DNA of 64,000 bases, from assembly GCA_017445845.1 (NCBI GenBank), contig JAFSRY010000039.1, positions 1 to 64,000 of the forward strand, written 5' to 3'. Positions 1 through 8,449 of this stretch are shown piece by piece. Made by a program: the position numbers and the translations under genes. Numbering within the stretch: position 1 is the stretch's first letter; each line of letters starts with the position of its first letter. Origin of the DNA: Prevotella sp. (GTDB taxonomy: Bacteria > Bacteroidota > Bacteroidia > Bacteroidales > Bacteroidaceae). The notes under the pieces were generated by a model. It searched no databases, was not told where the DNA came from, and worked only from the letters and a program-made list of their open reading frames with translations.

Positions 1-188
1 TTCAAGTTTCGCATTCGCTCAACTTCTTTGTAGTTAAGGAGTTAAGTAGTTATCGCTTCGCTCGTCCTTTCGACAGTAGATAAGCCATTACTTCTATCGG
101 CTGCCTTCCACCACACAGTCATTTGGCTTAACTACTTAACTACTGACTACTTATCTACTTCAGAAAGTTGAATAAATGAATTTATATT
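1..188. other. Intergenic region with inverted repeat
   Basis: No coding potential that I can support. A 13-bp sequence (AGTTAAGTAGTTA) at 40-52 recurs inverted at 129-141, separated by about 76 bases, and TAACTACT-type words continue to about 165. Positions 4-24, read on the minus strand, match at 19 of 21 positions an element just upstream of dnaB (45327-45347), so this edge may be the upstream region of a minus-strand gene outside the window. Confidence 0.5.
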
Positions 189-347
189 CCTCACTTAATC
201 GAATTTTTGGATAAAATTCTCACGCTCGGAAAAATAAATGATTTTATTTTCCTCACTTAATCGAATTTTTGGATAAAATTCTCACGCTCGGAAAAATAAA
301 TGATTTTATTTTCCTCACTTAATCGAATTTTTCGTACCTTTGCACCC
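189..347 (+). repeat. Promoter-region tandem repeat, 62-bp unit, three copies
   Basis: CCTCACTTAATCGAATTTTT occurs at 189, 251 and 313, an exact 62-bp period. The first two copies continue into GGATAAAATTCTCACGCTCGG and an AT-rich palindrome (AAATAAATGATTTTATTTT). The third is interrupted after 20 bases and continues into CGTACCTTTGC, which supplies the -7 box of the downstream gene. The repeat therefore multiplies the region upstream of the promoter, while only the last copy has the promoter core. Confidence 0.85.
335..342 (+). promoter_or_regulatory. Bacteroidota -7 box (TACCTTTG)
   Basis: Matches TAnnTTTG and lies only five bases before the ATG at 348. If transcription starts about four bases after the box, the mRNA leader would be about two bases. 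No TTTG is seen at the expected -33 position. Confidence 0.7.
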
Positions 348-890
348 ATGATTACGACACAGGATATCATACAGCTGAGAGCCTTTGCCCGACAGGACGG
401 CTTTCTGACAGCCCTTTTGTGGACCGCCAGTTTTGCCGCCATGATGTATACGCCCGAGACGCCTATCGGACAACTGCTGATGTTTGCCACCCCTTTCTTC
501 GTGGGTTGGCGGCTGACGGCATTCCGCAATGATGCCCTCGAAGGTGTCATCAGCTATCGGCGTGCCTATGCATTCAGCCTGCATGTATTCTTCTATTCGG
601 CGTTGGTGTTTGCATTGGTGCAGTATCTCTATTTCCGCTATCTCGACGGAGGGCGCTTCATCATGCAGCTGACGCAGGGAATGGATATTCTGCGTCAGTT
701 GTATTCATCGCAAGGAGAAATGTCGGCTGAGACTGGCGACATGCTGAGCCAGATGGAGCAGTCGCTGGAGGACATCCGCTCGTCGAGCCCCATCGACCTG
801 ACGTTTGTCTTCATGATGATGAACCTGTGGGCAGGTTTCTTCCTCTCCTTCCTGATTGCTGCCTTCGGACAGAAAAAGGTGAAAAAGTGA
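348..890 (+). CDS. DUF4199 family inner-membrane protein
   Basis: A 180-residue protein with about four hydrophobic segments (roughly residues 19-35, 38-55, 72-92 and 150-170) and a polar, acidic stretch at about 105-145 between the third and fourth. This fits the Bacteroidota DUF4199 family, whose function is unknown. An upstream in-frame ATG at 300 exists, but the promoter core lies between it and 348, so 348 is taken as the start. The glycosyltransferase gene begins 42 bases downstream on the same strand, and in many relatives the two are neighbours, so co-transcription is likely. The C-terminus is lysine-rich (QKKVKK), probably cytoplasmic. Confidence 0.8.
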   Translation: MITTQDIIQLRAFARQDGFLTALLWTASFAAMMYTPETPIGQLLMFATPFFVGWRLTAFRNDALEGVISYRRAYAFSLHVFFYSALVFALVQYLYFRYLDGGRFIMQLTQGMDILRQLYSSQGEMSAETGDMLSQMEQSLEDIRSSSPIDLTFVFMMMNLWAGFFLSFLIAAFGQKKVKK

Positions 891-932
891 AAGGCCGGGC
901 GAATACGAAACAGAATTAATTAAAGATATAAA

Positions 933-1892
933 ATGGATATATCGGTTGTCATACCTTTATACAATGAAGAAGAGTCGCTTGAGGAACTCTATTCATGGAT
1001 TGAACGCGTGATGGAGAAGTATGGTTTCTCCTATGAAGTCATCTTCGTCAACGACGGTTCTACCGACCACTCATGGGATGTCATCGAGGGTCTTGCCCAG
1101 AAGACCGACCGCGTGCGCGGCATTAAGTTTCGCCGCAACTACGGCAAGAGCCCTGCGCTATACTGCGGTTTCGAGGCTGCCGAGGGCGATGTGGTGATAA
1201 CGATGGATGCAGACCTTCAGGACTCTCCCGACGAGATACCCGAACTCTACCACATGATAAAGGACCAAGGCTACGACCTGGTGAGCGGCTATAAGCAGAA
1301 ACGCTACGACCCGCTCTCGAAGACCCTTCCCACCAAGCTTTTCAATGCTACCGCCCGTGCCATCAGCGGCATTGACAACCTTCACGACTTCAACTGTGGT
1401 CTGAAGGCCTATCGGAAGGACGTCGTCAAGAACATCGAGGTCTATGGCGAGATGCACCGTTACATCCCCTATCTGGCCAAGAATGCCGGTTTCACCAAGA
1501 TCGGCGAGAAGGTGGTGCATCATCAGGCCCGCAAATACGGCTCGTCGAAGTTCATGGGTTGGAACCGCTTTGTCAACGGATACCTCGACCTGCTGACGCT
1601 CTGGTTCCTCTCGTCGTTCGGAAAGAAGCCCATGCATGTGTTCGGCTTCCTCGGCACGGTGATGTTCCTCATTGGATTCTTCTCGGCACTGACCATCGGT
1701 GTGGGCAAGCTATTCAGTCTGGCTCAGGGCATTCCGCAACGACTCGTCACCGACTCTCCTTACTTCTATATCGCACTGACGATGATGATTCTCGGAACAC
1801 AACTCTTCCTGACCGGCTTTGTCGCCGACCTGGTGTCGCGCTCCTCCAATCAGCGCAACGACTACCAGATTGAGAAGACCATAAGAGTTTGA
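933..1892 (+). CDS. Family 2 glycosyltransferase, polyprenyl-phosphate type, membrane anchored
   Basis: A 319-residue GT-A enzyme. The N-terminus (VVIPLYNEEESLEEL) is a classic family 2 start, VNDGSTD lies near residue 40 and DADLQD near 93 forms the metal/nucleotide-sugar DxD site. Two hydrophobic segments near 228-250 and 275-300 place it with the DPM1/ArnC/GtrB group, which transfers a sugar from a nucleotide donor to a polyprenyl phosphate on the cytoplasmic face of the inner membrane. The donor sugar cannot be told from sequence. It follows the DUF4199 gene and ends three bases before the DUF6452 lipoprotein gene, so these probably form one transcript. Confidence 0.88.
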   Translation: MDISVVIPLYNEEESLEELYSWIERVMEKYGFSYEVIFVNDGSTDHSWDVIEGLAQKTDRVRGIKFRRNYGKSPALYCGFEAAEGDVVITMDADLQDSPDEIPELYHMIKDQGYDLVSGYKQKRYDPLSKTLPTKLFNATARAISGIDNLHDFNCGLKAYRKDVVKNIEVYGEMHRYIPYLAKNAGFTKIGEKVVHHQARKYGSSKFMGWNRFVNGYLDLLTLWFLSSFGKKPMHVFGFLGTVMFLIGFFSALTIGVGKLFSLAQGIPQRLVTDSPYFYIALTMMILGTQLFLTGFVADLVSRSSNQRNDYQIEKTIRV

Positions 1893-1895
1893 TGA

Positions 1896-2369
1896 ATGAA
1901 AACAAAAGGTATCTTTGCTTTTCTGCTCTTCCTGTCGGCGTGCTCCAGCATCGACTGTCCGCTGAACAGCATTGTGCAGACAGCCTATAAGCTGCAGGGC
2001 GATGTCACCGCCCTACCCTATGTGCTCACCGTATCAGTGTCGCGAAACGACGGCAATGACACCATCGTCCTTAACCAGATTTCGCAAGTAGACAGTTTCT
2101 GCCTGCCCATCAGCTATCAGCATCCGGCAGACACGCTCTACTTCGATGTCACCACGACCGAAGGCGAACAATATCTCGATACCGTTACCCTGAAGAAAGA
2201 TGACCACCAGCACTTCCATTCGGTCGACTGTGCCGGGTCGTTCTTCCATACCCTCACCGGAGTCAGCACCACCCGTCACGCCCTGGACTCCATAACCATC
2301 CACTCGCCACATGTAACGAACGAAATCAATGAAGCCCATCTGTACATCTATTTCAAGAGCGATCTGTAG
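1896..2369 (+). CDS. DUF6452 family lipoprotein
   Basis: A 157-residue protein with a lipoprotein signal: a short charged start (MKTKG), a hydrophobic stretch and a lipobox ending in Cys near residue 16 (LFLSAC). The mature part has a conserved-looking N-terminal Cys pair (SSIDCPLNS) and is predicted to be beta-rich. It resembles DUF6452, a Bacteroidota family of unknown function found directly before DUF6048. Its 3' end overlaps the DUF6048 gene by 41 bases, which argues for translational coupling and joint function, probably at the outer membrane. Confidence 0.75.
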   Translation: MKTKGIFAFLLFLSACSSIDCPLNSIVQTAYKLQGDVTALPYVLTVSVSRNDGNDTIVLNQISQVDSFCLPISYQHPADTLYFDVTTTEGEQYLDTVTLKKDDHQHFHSVDCAGSFFHTLTGVSTTRHALDSITIHSPHVTNEINEAHLYIYFKSDL

Positions 2370-2997
2370 TCTGCTGCTGTGCTGGTGTTGTCTGACGGCC
2401 AATGGGCAGACACAACAGAAGGACACGACAGCGCTGTTCCAAGGGTTGTCGGTGTCGGCCGACCTTGTGGGCTTCCTGCAACGGCAGTTAGGCAGCTATG
2501 GGCAATACGAAGCCGCCCTGCATGTGAACCTGCGCGACAAATACTTTCCCGTCGTTGAACTGGGTCTTGGTGAAGCTGATGCCGACGACATTGCGACACA
2601 ACTGAAATATAAGACCCATGCACCCTACGGACGGTTGGGCTGCGACTTCAACATCCTGAAAAACAAACATGACCACTACCGCGCCTATGCCGGTTTCCGC
2701 TATGGCTTCACATCCTTCAAATATGACCTCGAGTCGCCTGGGCTGAACGACCCTGTGTGGAAAGAGCATGTGCCCTTCGGCGCCGAAGGTGTCAAGTGCT
2801 ACCAGCATTGGATAGAGGGCGTCTTCACCATCGATGCCTATATATGGGGACCGTTGCGCATGGGATGGAGTGCACGCTATAAGCGGAGAGTCGCCCACGA
2901 CCATAATGGCATCGGAAAGCCTTGGTACATTCCAGGCTATGGCACCGACGGCAACACACGTCTCGGAGGTTCCTTCAACATTACTCTGGAAATATGA
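2329..2997 (+). CDS. DUF6048 family outer-membrane protein
   Basis: A 222-residue protein with a cleavable signal peptide (hydrophobic core about residues 12-24, cleavage near ANGQ). The rest alternates polar and aromatic residues and ends GGSFNITLEI, a strand-like C-terminus expected of a small outer-membrane beta barrel. It resembles DUF6048, the usual partner of DUF6452. It overlaps the preceding lipoprotein gene by 41 bases and shares an ATGA with apbE downstream, so the three are likely co-translated. An internal Met could be the start, but the signal peptide supports the one given. Confidence 0.75.
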   Translation: MKPICTSISRAICSLLLCWCCLTANGQTQQKDTTALFQGLSVSADLVGFLQRQLGSYGQYEAALHVNLRDKYFPVVELGLGEADADDIATQLKYKTHAPYGRLGCDFNILKNKHDHYRAYAGFRYGFTSFKYDLESPGLNDPVWKEHVPFGAEGVKCYQHWIEGVFTIDAYIWGPLRMGWSARYKRRVAHDHNGIGKPWYIPGYGTDGNTRLGGSFNITLEI

Positions 2998-3965
2998 AAA
3001 TGAAGCGATACCTCCAAGCAGCCTTCCTGCTGTTCCTCGTCGTCGGCACCATTCTCATCCTGCGCCAACAGCAACAGCGGCCTTACATCACCGTAAAAGG
3101 CTCTGTCTTCGGAACCTACTACACTATCACCTATCAGCATGACGACACGCTGAAAGCCGACATTGAAGAAGCACTGAGCAAGGTAGACAAGGAGTTTTCG
3201 ATGTTCAACGACTCCAGCACCGTCAGCCGACTCAACCGAGGCGAACGGCCCACGCTGAGCAAAGAGTTCCAGAAGGTATTCCAGCTGGCAAAAGACATCA
3301 ACCGGAAAACCGACGGAGCCTTCGACATCACCGTCGCCCCACTGGTCAACGCCTGGGGCTTTGGCTTTAAGAACGAACAGCTGCCCGACTCATCACAGGT
3401 TGACAGCCTGTTGCAATATGTAGGCATGGAGAAAATAGATTTCACCGCCACCGACCGTCCTACCGCCACCACCCAAATAGACTTCTCTGCCATTGCCAAA
3501 GGCTATGGATGTGATGTCGTGGCCCGTCTGCTCAGGCGACTGTCTATTCAGAACTACATGATAGAAATCGGAGGCGAAGTGGTCTGCCGAGGCAAAAACC
3601 CCAATGGTGAAGCCTGGCACATCGGCATCAGCCGCCCGTCGGAGGAGAACAGCGAGGAACTGCAGACCATCATCGAAATCAGCGACCAGGCCCTTGCCAC
3701 CAGTGGCAACTACCGACGCTTCTACTATCAGGACGGCCAGCGCCGCGCCCACACCATCGACCCACGCACGGGCTATCCCGTCAATCACTCCCTGCTCTCG
3801 GCAACCGTCCTGGCCGACGACTGTGCCACAGCCGATGCCTTTGCGACAGCCTTCATGGTGGTCGGACTGGATGATGCCAAAAGGATGATTGAAGAAAACA
3901 ACCTCAAAGCCTACCTCATCTATGCCGATGAGGACAATGCCTATGCCGTCTGGGAAAATCTTTGA
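2994..3965 (+). CDS. apbE: FAD:protein FMN transferase (ApbE)
   Basis: A 323-residue exported flavin transferase, which moves FMN from FAD onto a Thr in target proteins such as subunits of the Rnf and Nqr complexes. An N-terminal anchor (about residues 6-22) is followed by GTYYTITY, the TFDITV-like block AFDITVAPLVNAWGFG near 110, DFSAIAKGYGCD near 165, the flavin-site block IEIGGEVVCRGKNPNG, and the metal-binding end HTIDPRTGYPV ... ADDCATADAFATAFMV. The start chosen overlaps the DUF6048 stop as ATGA; a longer in-frame start at 2922 would lie deep inside that gene. The 3' end overlaps the regulator gene by 23 bases. Confidence 0.93.
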   Translation: MKMKRYLQAAFLLFLVVGTILILRQQQQRPYITVKGSVFGTYYTITYQHDDTLKADIEEALSKVDKEFSMFNDSSTVSRLNRGERPTLSKEFQKVFQLAKDINRKTDGAFDITVAPLVNAWGFGFKNEQLPDSSQVDSLLQYVGMEKIDFTATDRPTATTQIDFSAIAKGYGCDVVARLLRRLSIQNYMIEIGGEVVCRGKNPNGEAWHIGISRPSEENSEELQTIIEISDQALATSGNYRRFYYQDGQRRAHTIDPRTGYPVNHSLLSATVLADDCATADAFATAFMVVGLDDAKRMIEENNLKAYLIYADEDNAYAVWENL

Positions 3966-4620
3966 GCGCCTACAGTCCCTGCCATTGTTCCAAGGACTGA
4001 GTCATGCCGACTTGTCTGCAATCGTCGAGACGACGCGTTTCGACTTCAGAACCATTGCCGCCGGCCAGACCATCGTCAATGCCGACACCCCCTGCACACA
4101 CCTCTTTATCGTGATGAACGGTCATGTAGAAGTGACGACCCGAAGCGACAACAGGAGCTACAGCCTCAGTGAGCAACTCGCCGCCCCTTTGCAACTTGAA
4201 CTGGAACGGCTCTTCGGTCTTCGCCAGTCTTACACACGGACGGTGAAAGCCCTTGAAGAGTGCCAGGTGTTGGTCATCGAAAAACAAGCTGTCATGCGTA
4301 TCTCTGCCGAACATCTCATCGTTCGCATCAACCTGCTCAACACAATGGCCACCAACAGTCAACGAAGCCAACGACAGCCTTGGCGACCGTCGCCAGAAAC
4401 GCTCGCAGGGCGCATTGTCCGTTTTGTCGAACAACACGCCCTGCGACCGGCCGGTCCGAAGACCCTTTCCATTAAGATGCAACAGTTAGCTTACGAACTC
4501 AACGACAGCCGAATTGATGTTTCAACAGCACTTCACGAGCTTCATGACCGTGGCTTAGTCAGCTTGGGAAGAGGACATATCTTCTTCCCCGCTCTCGAAG
4601 AGGCTCTCAGGAATGGGTAG
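3943..4620 (+). CDS. Crp/Fnr family transcriptional regulator
   Basis: A 225-residue protein. Residues about 8-115 form a cyclic-nucleotide-binding-type domain (IFERLQSLPLFQGLSHADL start, then HLFIVMNGHVEVTTRS), and about 150-220 form a winged helix ending SRIDVSTALHELHDRGLVSLGRGHIFF. The typical cAMP phosphate-binding RxS signature is not evident, so the effector is unknown; Bacteroidota members often sense something other than cAMP. No Cys cluster of the Fnr type is visible. The start at 3943 is inside the end of apbE; an upstream in-frame Met at 3889 would give an atypical charged extension. It overlaps convergent rmuC by 66 bases. Confidence 0.85.
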   Translation: MPSGKIFERLQSLPLFQGLSHADLSAIVETTRFDFRTIAAGQTIVNADTPCTHLFIVMNGHVEVTTRSDNRSYSLSEQLAAPLQLELERLFGLRQSYTRTVKALEECQVLVIEKQAVMRISAEHLIVRINLLNTMATNSQRSQRQPWRPSPETLAGRIVRFVEQHALRPAGPKTLSIKMQQLAYELNDSRIDVSTALHELHDRGLVSLGRGHIFFPALEEALRNG

Positions 4621-5967
4621 GCTGGCATTTTCCTTCACCCCCAACTGCTTCAGTTCGTTGGCTTTCTGCACAATACTCTGCCGACCCGTATATACCTTAT
4701 TATAAGCAGCCTCATAGTCGGCACGGAGAACATCAAGGTCCTTCCCCACCTTATCGAAGCGCTTGACGAAGTCGCCAATGCGCTTCAGCATTTCCTCTGC
4801 CATACCATAGACCCGTTGCTGGTTCTCAGTCTGCAGATACTGTCGCCAAGCCACCTGAATAATCTTCAGGATGGCCATAAGGTTCTGCTGACCTGTTATG
4901 AACACCTGACGCTCAAATGCCTCTCCCCATAGCTTCGGGTCGTGAGCCAGAGCCAACTGCAAGGCTCCGTCGTTAGGAACGAACATGATGACAAAGTCGA
5001 CGGCCTCACGGGGTTTCTGGATATATCGCGCATACTCCTTCCGGGCCAGACGGGTCATCTGCAGGCGAAGGTTTTTCACCAGCGTGTCGGCATATTTCCG
5101 CTTCAGTCCCTCGTCATCGGTATTGACAAACTGGTAGTAGGCGTCAATAGACATCTTCGAGTCGATGACGACATCCTCATTGTTCGGATAATGAAGAATG
5201 ACATCGGGACGCATCGAACGCCCGCTGTCGTCATTGGTGACCGTAGCACCTTTGGCATCGGTGATTGTCGACTGTACATCGTAGTCAATGCCAAGCCGGA
5301 ACCCATGCGCGTCGAGGATCTCGGTCAACATCCGTTCGCCCCATGAACCTTGGGCCAGCGTACTTCCCCGCATCACATTGGTCAGCCTGTTGGCCGACAC
5401 CTCCATCCGCTGTGTCTGCTCACCCATCGCCTTCAGCTGCTCAGAGAGTGATGCCGTGTTGCGAGCCGACTCGGCGTTGGTGGTCTGCAATGCCTTCTGT
5501 AACTGTTCCAACTGATTGGTGAGCGGCTTGGTGAGCGACTCCATCGACTGGATGTTCCCCTTGCCGAGTCTTTCCTGCTGTTCGTTCAACACACGGGTGG
5601 CCAGGTTGGTGAACTGTTCCTGAACGGTCTGAAGCTGCTGCTGAAACTGTTCACGCCGAAGCTGCATCTCCTTGTCGTTCCGGACCTTTGCCTCCTCCAA
5701 TAAATTCTGCGAGGCAGACAGTTGCGTCGACACGACAGCAAGTTGCGTGCGCACCTCACTGCTCTCTTTCCCCAAGGCTTCGACTTGCAGGCGAAGCTGG
5801 TCGCGTTCACGGAGAACCTCGCCCTTTTCGTCCTGCTCGTCCTGCAACATTCTCTCGCTCAGTGCCAGCCGGCCTTCTACTTTCTTCTTACCAATGTTTG
5901 TGGCAAGCCAGGCAATAACAGCTCCGACAACCAGCCCTATCGCTAAATATATGAATTCCATCATCAC
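4555..5967 (-). CDS. rmuC: DNA recombination protein RmuC
   Basis: A 470-residue protein with an N-terminal membrane anchor (about residues 5-22), a long coiled coil (about 30-195, rich in E, Q, L and R) and the RmuC nuclease-like domain (about 200-430), with TLAQGSWGERML, RPDVILHYPNNEDVVIDSKMS and FVIMFVPNDGALQLAL. Family members limit DNA rearrangement and have a restriction-endonuclease-like fold; the D...DSK residues fit that core. The start could be the third Met. It shares an ATGA with the upstream glycosyltransferase gene. Its C-terminal 22 codons are antisense to the end of the Crp-like gene. Confidence 0.93.
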   Translation of the reverse strand: MMMEFIYLAIGLVVGAVIAWLATNIGKKKVEGRLALSERMLQDEQDEKGEVLRERDQLRLQVEALGKESSEVRTQLAVVSTQLSASQNLLEEAKVRNDKEMQLRREQFQQQLQTVQEQFTNLATRVLNEQQERLGKGNIQSMESLTKPLTNQLEQLQKALQTTNAESARNTASLSEQLKAMGEQTQRMEVSANRLTNVMRGSTLAQGSWGERMLTEILDAHGFRLGIDYDVQSTITDAKGATVTNDDSGRSMRPDVILHYPNNEDVVIDSKMSIDAYYQFVNTDDEGLKRKYADTLVKNLRLQMTRLARKEYARYIQKPREAVDFVIMFVPNDGALQLALAHDPKLWGEAFERQVFITGQQNLMAILKIIQVAWRQYLQTENQQRVYGMAEEMLKRIGDFVKRFDKVGKDLDVLRADYEAAYNKVYTGRQSIVQKANELKQLGVKENASLPIPESLFESGEEDMSSSQAD

Positions 5968-6977
5968 GGTTTTTTATCAATCTCCTTAAATTGGCGCTGC
6001 CCCTTGATATAGTAATTCCAAAGGATGCTGTAAGGTTTCAGCTTGGCGTATGCCAAACTATCCTTTTCCGATTTGGCTACCAATTCATTACGTATTTTCC
6101 CGAAAGCTTTTCGCGCACGGAATATTGCCAGGAAGTCGAGATAGTTTCCATTGAACAAGAGGGTCTGAAAGGCAGCCAAATAATCCAGGAACCATCTTAA
6201 CAACATAACGTGGCGGCGTTCCTCAGGCGGCAAGTTCTTCCACAACATCGTAAGGTTGTTCCGGAAGTTCAGGAAGGTCTTCATGGGGTTGCCTTTGGGC
6301 AGCGTTCCCCCTCCTACATGGTAGACCAGGCTGCCGGGGATGCAATAGAGTTTGAGCCCCATACGCCTCAGCCGCCAACAAAAGTCTATCTCCTCCTGAT
6401 GGGCAAAGAAAGTACCGTCGAGTCCGCCTGCCTTCCAGTAATCGGCGGCACGAACCATCATGCAGGCTCCAGTCACCCAATGCACTTCGGCAACACTGTC
6501 ATACTGACCGTTGTCATCCTCTACCGTATCAAACACACGGCCTCGGCAAAACGGGTAGCCGTAACGGTCTATATACCCGCCGGCAGCGCCAGCATATTCG
6601 AACTGACAGGGATTGGCCACAGCATGAAGCTTGGGCTGTACGGCGGCACAGTCGGGGTGGCTTTCCATGAACTCAAGGAGTGGCGAAAGCCAATGGGAAG
6701 TCACCTCGACATCACTGTTCAAGAGTACATAATAATCGGCGTCCACCTGTTGCAAGGCACGATTGTAACCTTCGGCAAATCCATAGTTGTGCCCCAACAG
6801 AAGGCGTCGTATCTCGGGATATTCCCGGGAGAGCCATTCCATCGAGTCGTCGGTGGAGCCATTGTCAGCTACGACGACCGTTGCCTCGTCTCCCGAATGG
6901 GCCAAGACCGAAGGAAGGTACTTAGCCAACATGGCCTTTCCGTTCCAGTTCAATATGACAATGGCGACTTTCATCAT
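5964..6977 (-). CDS. Family 2 glycosyltransferase, rhamnosyltransferase-like
   Basis: A 337-residue soluble GT-A enzyme. It opens with KVAIVILNWNG, has ADNGSTDDS near residue 38 and LLNSDVEVT near 85 as the nucleotide-sugar/metal site, then GACMMVRAADY and EEIDFCWRLRRMGL in the catalytic half, the acceptor-side pattern of WbbL-like rhamnosyltransferases. The product is probably part of a surface glycan; donor and acceptor are not readable. No other glycan genes adjoin. It lies between mtaB and rmuC, overlapping both by four bases, so all three are probably one transcript led from the mtaB promoter. Confidence 0.87.
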   Translation of the reverse strand: MMKVAIVILNWNGKAMLAKYLPSVLAHSGDEATVVVADNGSTDDSMEWLSREYPEIRRLLLGHNYGFAEGYNRALQQVDADYYVLLNSDVEVTSHWLSPLLEFMESHPDCAAVQPKLHAVANPCQFEYAGAAGGYIDRYGYPFCRGRVFDTVEDDNGQYDSVAEVHWVTGACMMVRAADYWKAGGLDGTFFAHQEEIDFCWRLRRMGLKLYCIPGSLVYHVGGGTLPKGNPMKTFLNFRNNLTMLWKNLPPEERRHVMLLRWFLDYLAAFQTLLFNGNYLDFLAIFRARKAFGKIRNELVAKSEKDSLAYAKLKPYSILWNYYIKGQRQFKEIDKKP

Positions 6978-8317
6978 TCCATGTTCCTCACTTTCAATGC
7001 AGTGCCGTCATGATTAAAATCACCCAACACCACAGGTATCAACTGATTGTCGAAATCTTCTTTTGCCTCGCGCGGCGGCAGCTCCACACGAATATAGTTG
7101 CGGGTAAAACCGTGCATAGCCTTGCCGCGTGGAGCTTTCTCAAAGAGCACCTCTGCCTGCCGGCCGATGTGGCGGGCATAAAAGGCGTGTGTCTTCTCGT
7201 CGGAGAGTTCAAGCAAACGCTTCGACCTCAGTTTCTTATCCGCCTCGCTCACCACATAAGGAATACGAAGAGCAGCCGTGCCCGGTCGCTCACTATAGGG
7301 AAACACATGCAATTGGGTGACATCGAGACCGCTCAGGAAGTCATAACATTCTTCGAAACATTCGGGCGTCTCACCACGAGTACCGACCATCACGTCCACA
7401 CCGATGAAGGCATCGGGCATCGCAGTCTTTATCCGCTCAATCTTATGGGCAAAAAGGGCTTTGTCGTAACGACGGTGCATCAGCCGCAACACTTCGTCTG
7501 ACCCACTCTGGAGAGGAATGTGGAAATGAGGCATGAAAGCACGGCTTTGGGCACAATAGTCGATGAGTTCGTCGGTCAACAGGTCGGGTTCGAGACTGCT
7601 GATACGATAGCGGCTCACACCTTCCACTGCATCGAGGGCCTTGACAAGGTCGATGAACTTCTCGCCCGTCGTACGCCCAAAGTCACCGATATTGACACCC
7701 GTCAGGACAATCTCCTTTCCACCTTCGGCCACTGCCTGCTCAACCTGCCCGACCAGCGATGCAACGGAAGGATTGCGAGAGAAGCCTCTTGCAAAGGGTA
7801 TGGTGCAATAAGTGCAGAAATAGCTACAGCCATCCTGCACCTTCAGGAAATAACGGGTCCGGTTGCCCCGTGAACATGAGGGGGCGAAGGTTGTGATGTC
7901 GCGCGTCTTCTCCACAGCATGACATTCGTGAAGAGAAGAGTCTGTCTTGCGCGTCCAAGCATCAGAAAGGAAGTCGATGAGACTTGCCTTCTCATTGCTG
8001 CCGAGCACAAGATCCACGCCGTCGATCTTACTGACCGTTTCGCCTTTCAACTGCGCATAGCATCCTGTCACCACCACAAGAGCCCCCGGGTTTTCGCGCA
8101 CCATACGGTGGATGGCCTGACGACATTTATGGTCGGCTACCTCCGTGACTGAGCAGGTGTTAATGAGGCAAATATCAGCCGGCTCACCTCGCTCTACCGA
8201 ACGGACGCCCATGTCGGCGAGCATCCGGCCAAACGTCGATGTCTCCGAGAAATTCAACTTGCAGCCCAATGTGTAGTAGGCTGCCGTCTTCCCTTGGAAA
8301 GCACTGGTGTCTATCAT
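6974..8317 (-). CDS. mtaB: tRNA t6A37 methylthiotransferase MtaB
   Basis: A 447-residue radical SAM methylthiotransferase that turns t6A37 of tRNA into ms2t6A37. The N-terminal MTTase domain has its three cluster Cys in GCKLNFSE, INTCSVTE and VVTGCYAQ. The radical SAM motif is CSYFCTYCTIP near residue 160, and the C-terminal TRAM-like domain runs from about 375. The start is the Met of MIDTSAF: an upstream in-frame ATG at 8392 would place the TACCTTTG promoter core (8349-8356) inside the coding region. That promoter has the same upstream palindrome as two other loci in this window. It leads a three-gene minus-strand unit. Confidence 0.93.
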   Translation of the reverse strand: MIDTSAFQGKTAAYYTLGCKLNFSETSTFGRMLADMGVRSVERGEPADICLINTCSVTEVADHKCRQAIHRMVRENPGALVVVTGCYAQLKGETVSKIDGVDLVLGSNEKASLIDFLSDAWTRKTDSSLHECHAVEKTRDITTFAPSCSRGNRTRYFLKVQDGCSYFCTYCTIPFARGFSRNPSVASLVGQVEQAVAEGGKEIVLTGVNIGDFGRTTGEKFIDLVKALDAVEGVSRYRISSLEPDLLTDELIDYCAQSRAFMPHFHIPLQSGSDEVLRLMHRRYDKALFAHKIERIKTAMPDAFIGVDVMVGTRGETPECFEECYDFLSGLDVTQLHVFPYSERPGTAALRIPYVVSEADKKLRSKRLLELSDEKTHAFYARHIGRQAEVLFEKAPRGKAMHGFTRNYIRVELPPREAKEDFDNQLIPVVLGDFNHDGTALKVRNME

Positions 8318-8348
8318 TCCTTTTTCTATCGTTTTTCTTTCTGCAGTG

Positions 8349-8407
8349 CAAAGGTACGAAAATTTCGATGAAGTGAGGAAGAATAAATTCATTTATTTTT
8401 CCCTGCA
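8349..8407 (-). promoter_or_regulatory. mtaB promoter with AT palindrome module
   Basis: On the minus strand TACCTTTG lies at 8356-8349, preceded by CCTCACTTCATCGAAATTTTCG and the palindrome AAATAAATGAATTTATT. This is nearly the same sequence as the last repeat copy upstream of the DUF4199 gene (294-342). The palindrome is shared with the divergent promoter for the gene at 8450. Confidence 0.75.
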
Positions 8408-8435
8408 TGAATTTTTTTATTTCATAATAAATGCT

Positions 8436-8443
8436 TACCTTTG
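8436..8443 (+). promoter_or_regulatory. -7 box of small lipoprotein gene (TACCTTTG)
   Basis: Perfect TAnnTTTG match six bases before the ATG at 8450. This implies a very short 5' leader of about three bases. Confidence 0.7.
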
Positions 8444-8449
8444 CAAATC

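Noticed and set aside
40..141. Insertion-sequence remnant bounded by the 13-bp inverted repeat
   Set aside because: Only about 76 bases lie inside and they encode nothing; direct repeats flanking it were not found.
2994..2994. Earlier apbE start at 2922
   Set aside because: It would overlap the DUF6048 gene by 76 bases and add a basic peptide before the membrane anchor; the ATGA overlap at 2994 fits better.
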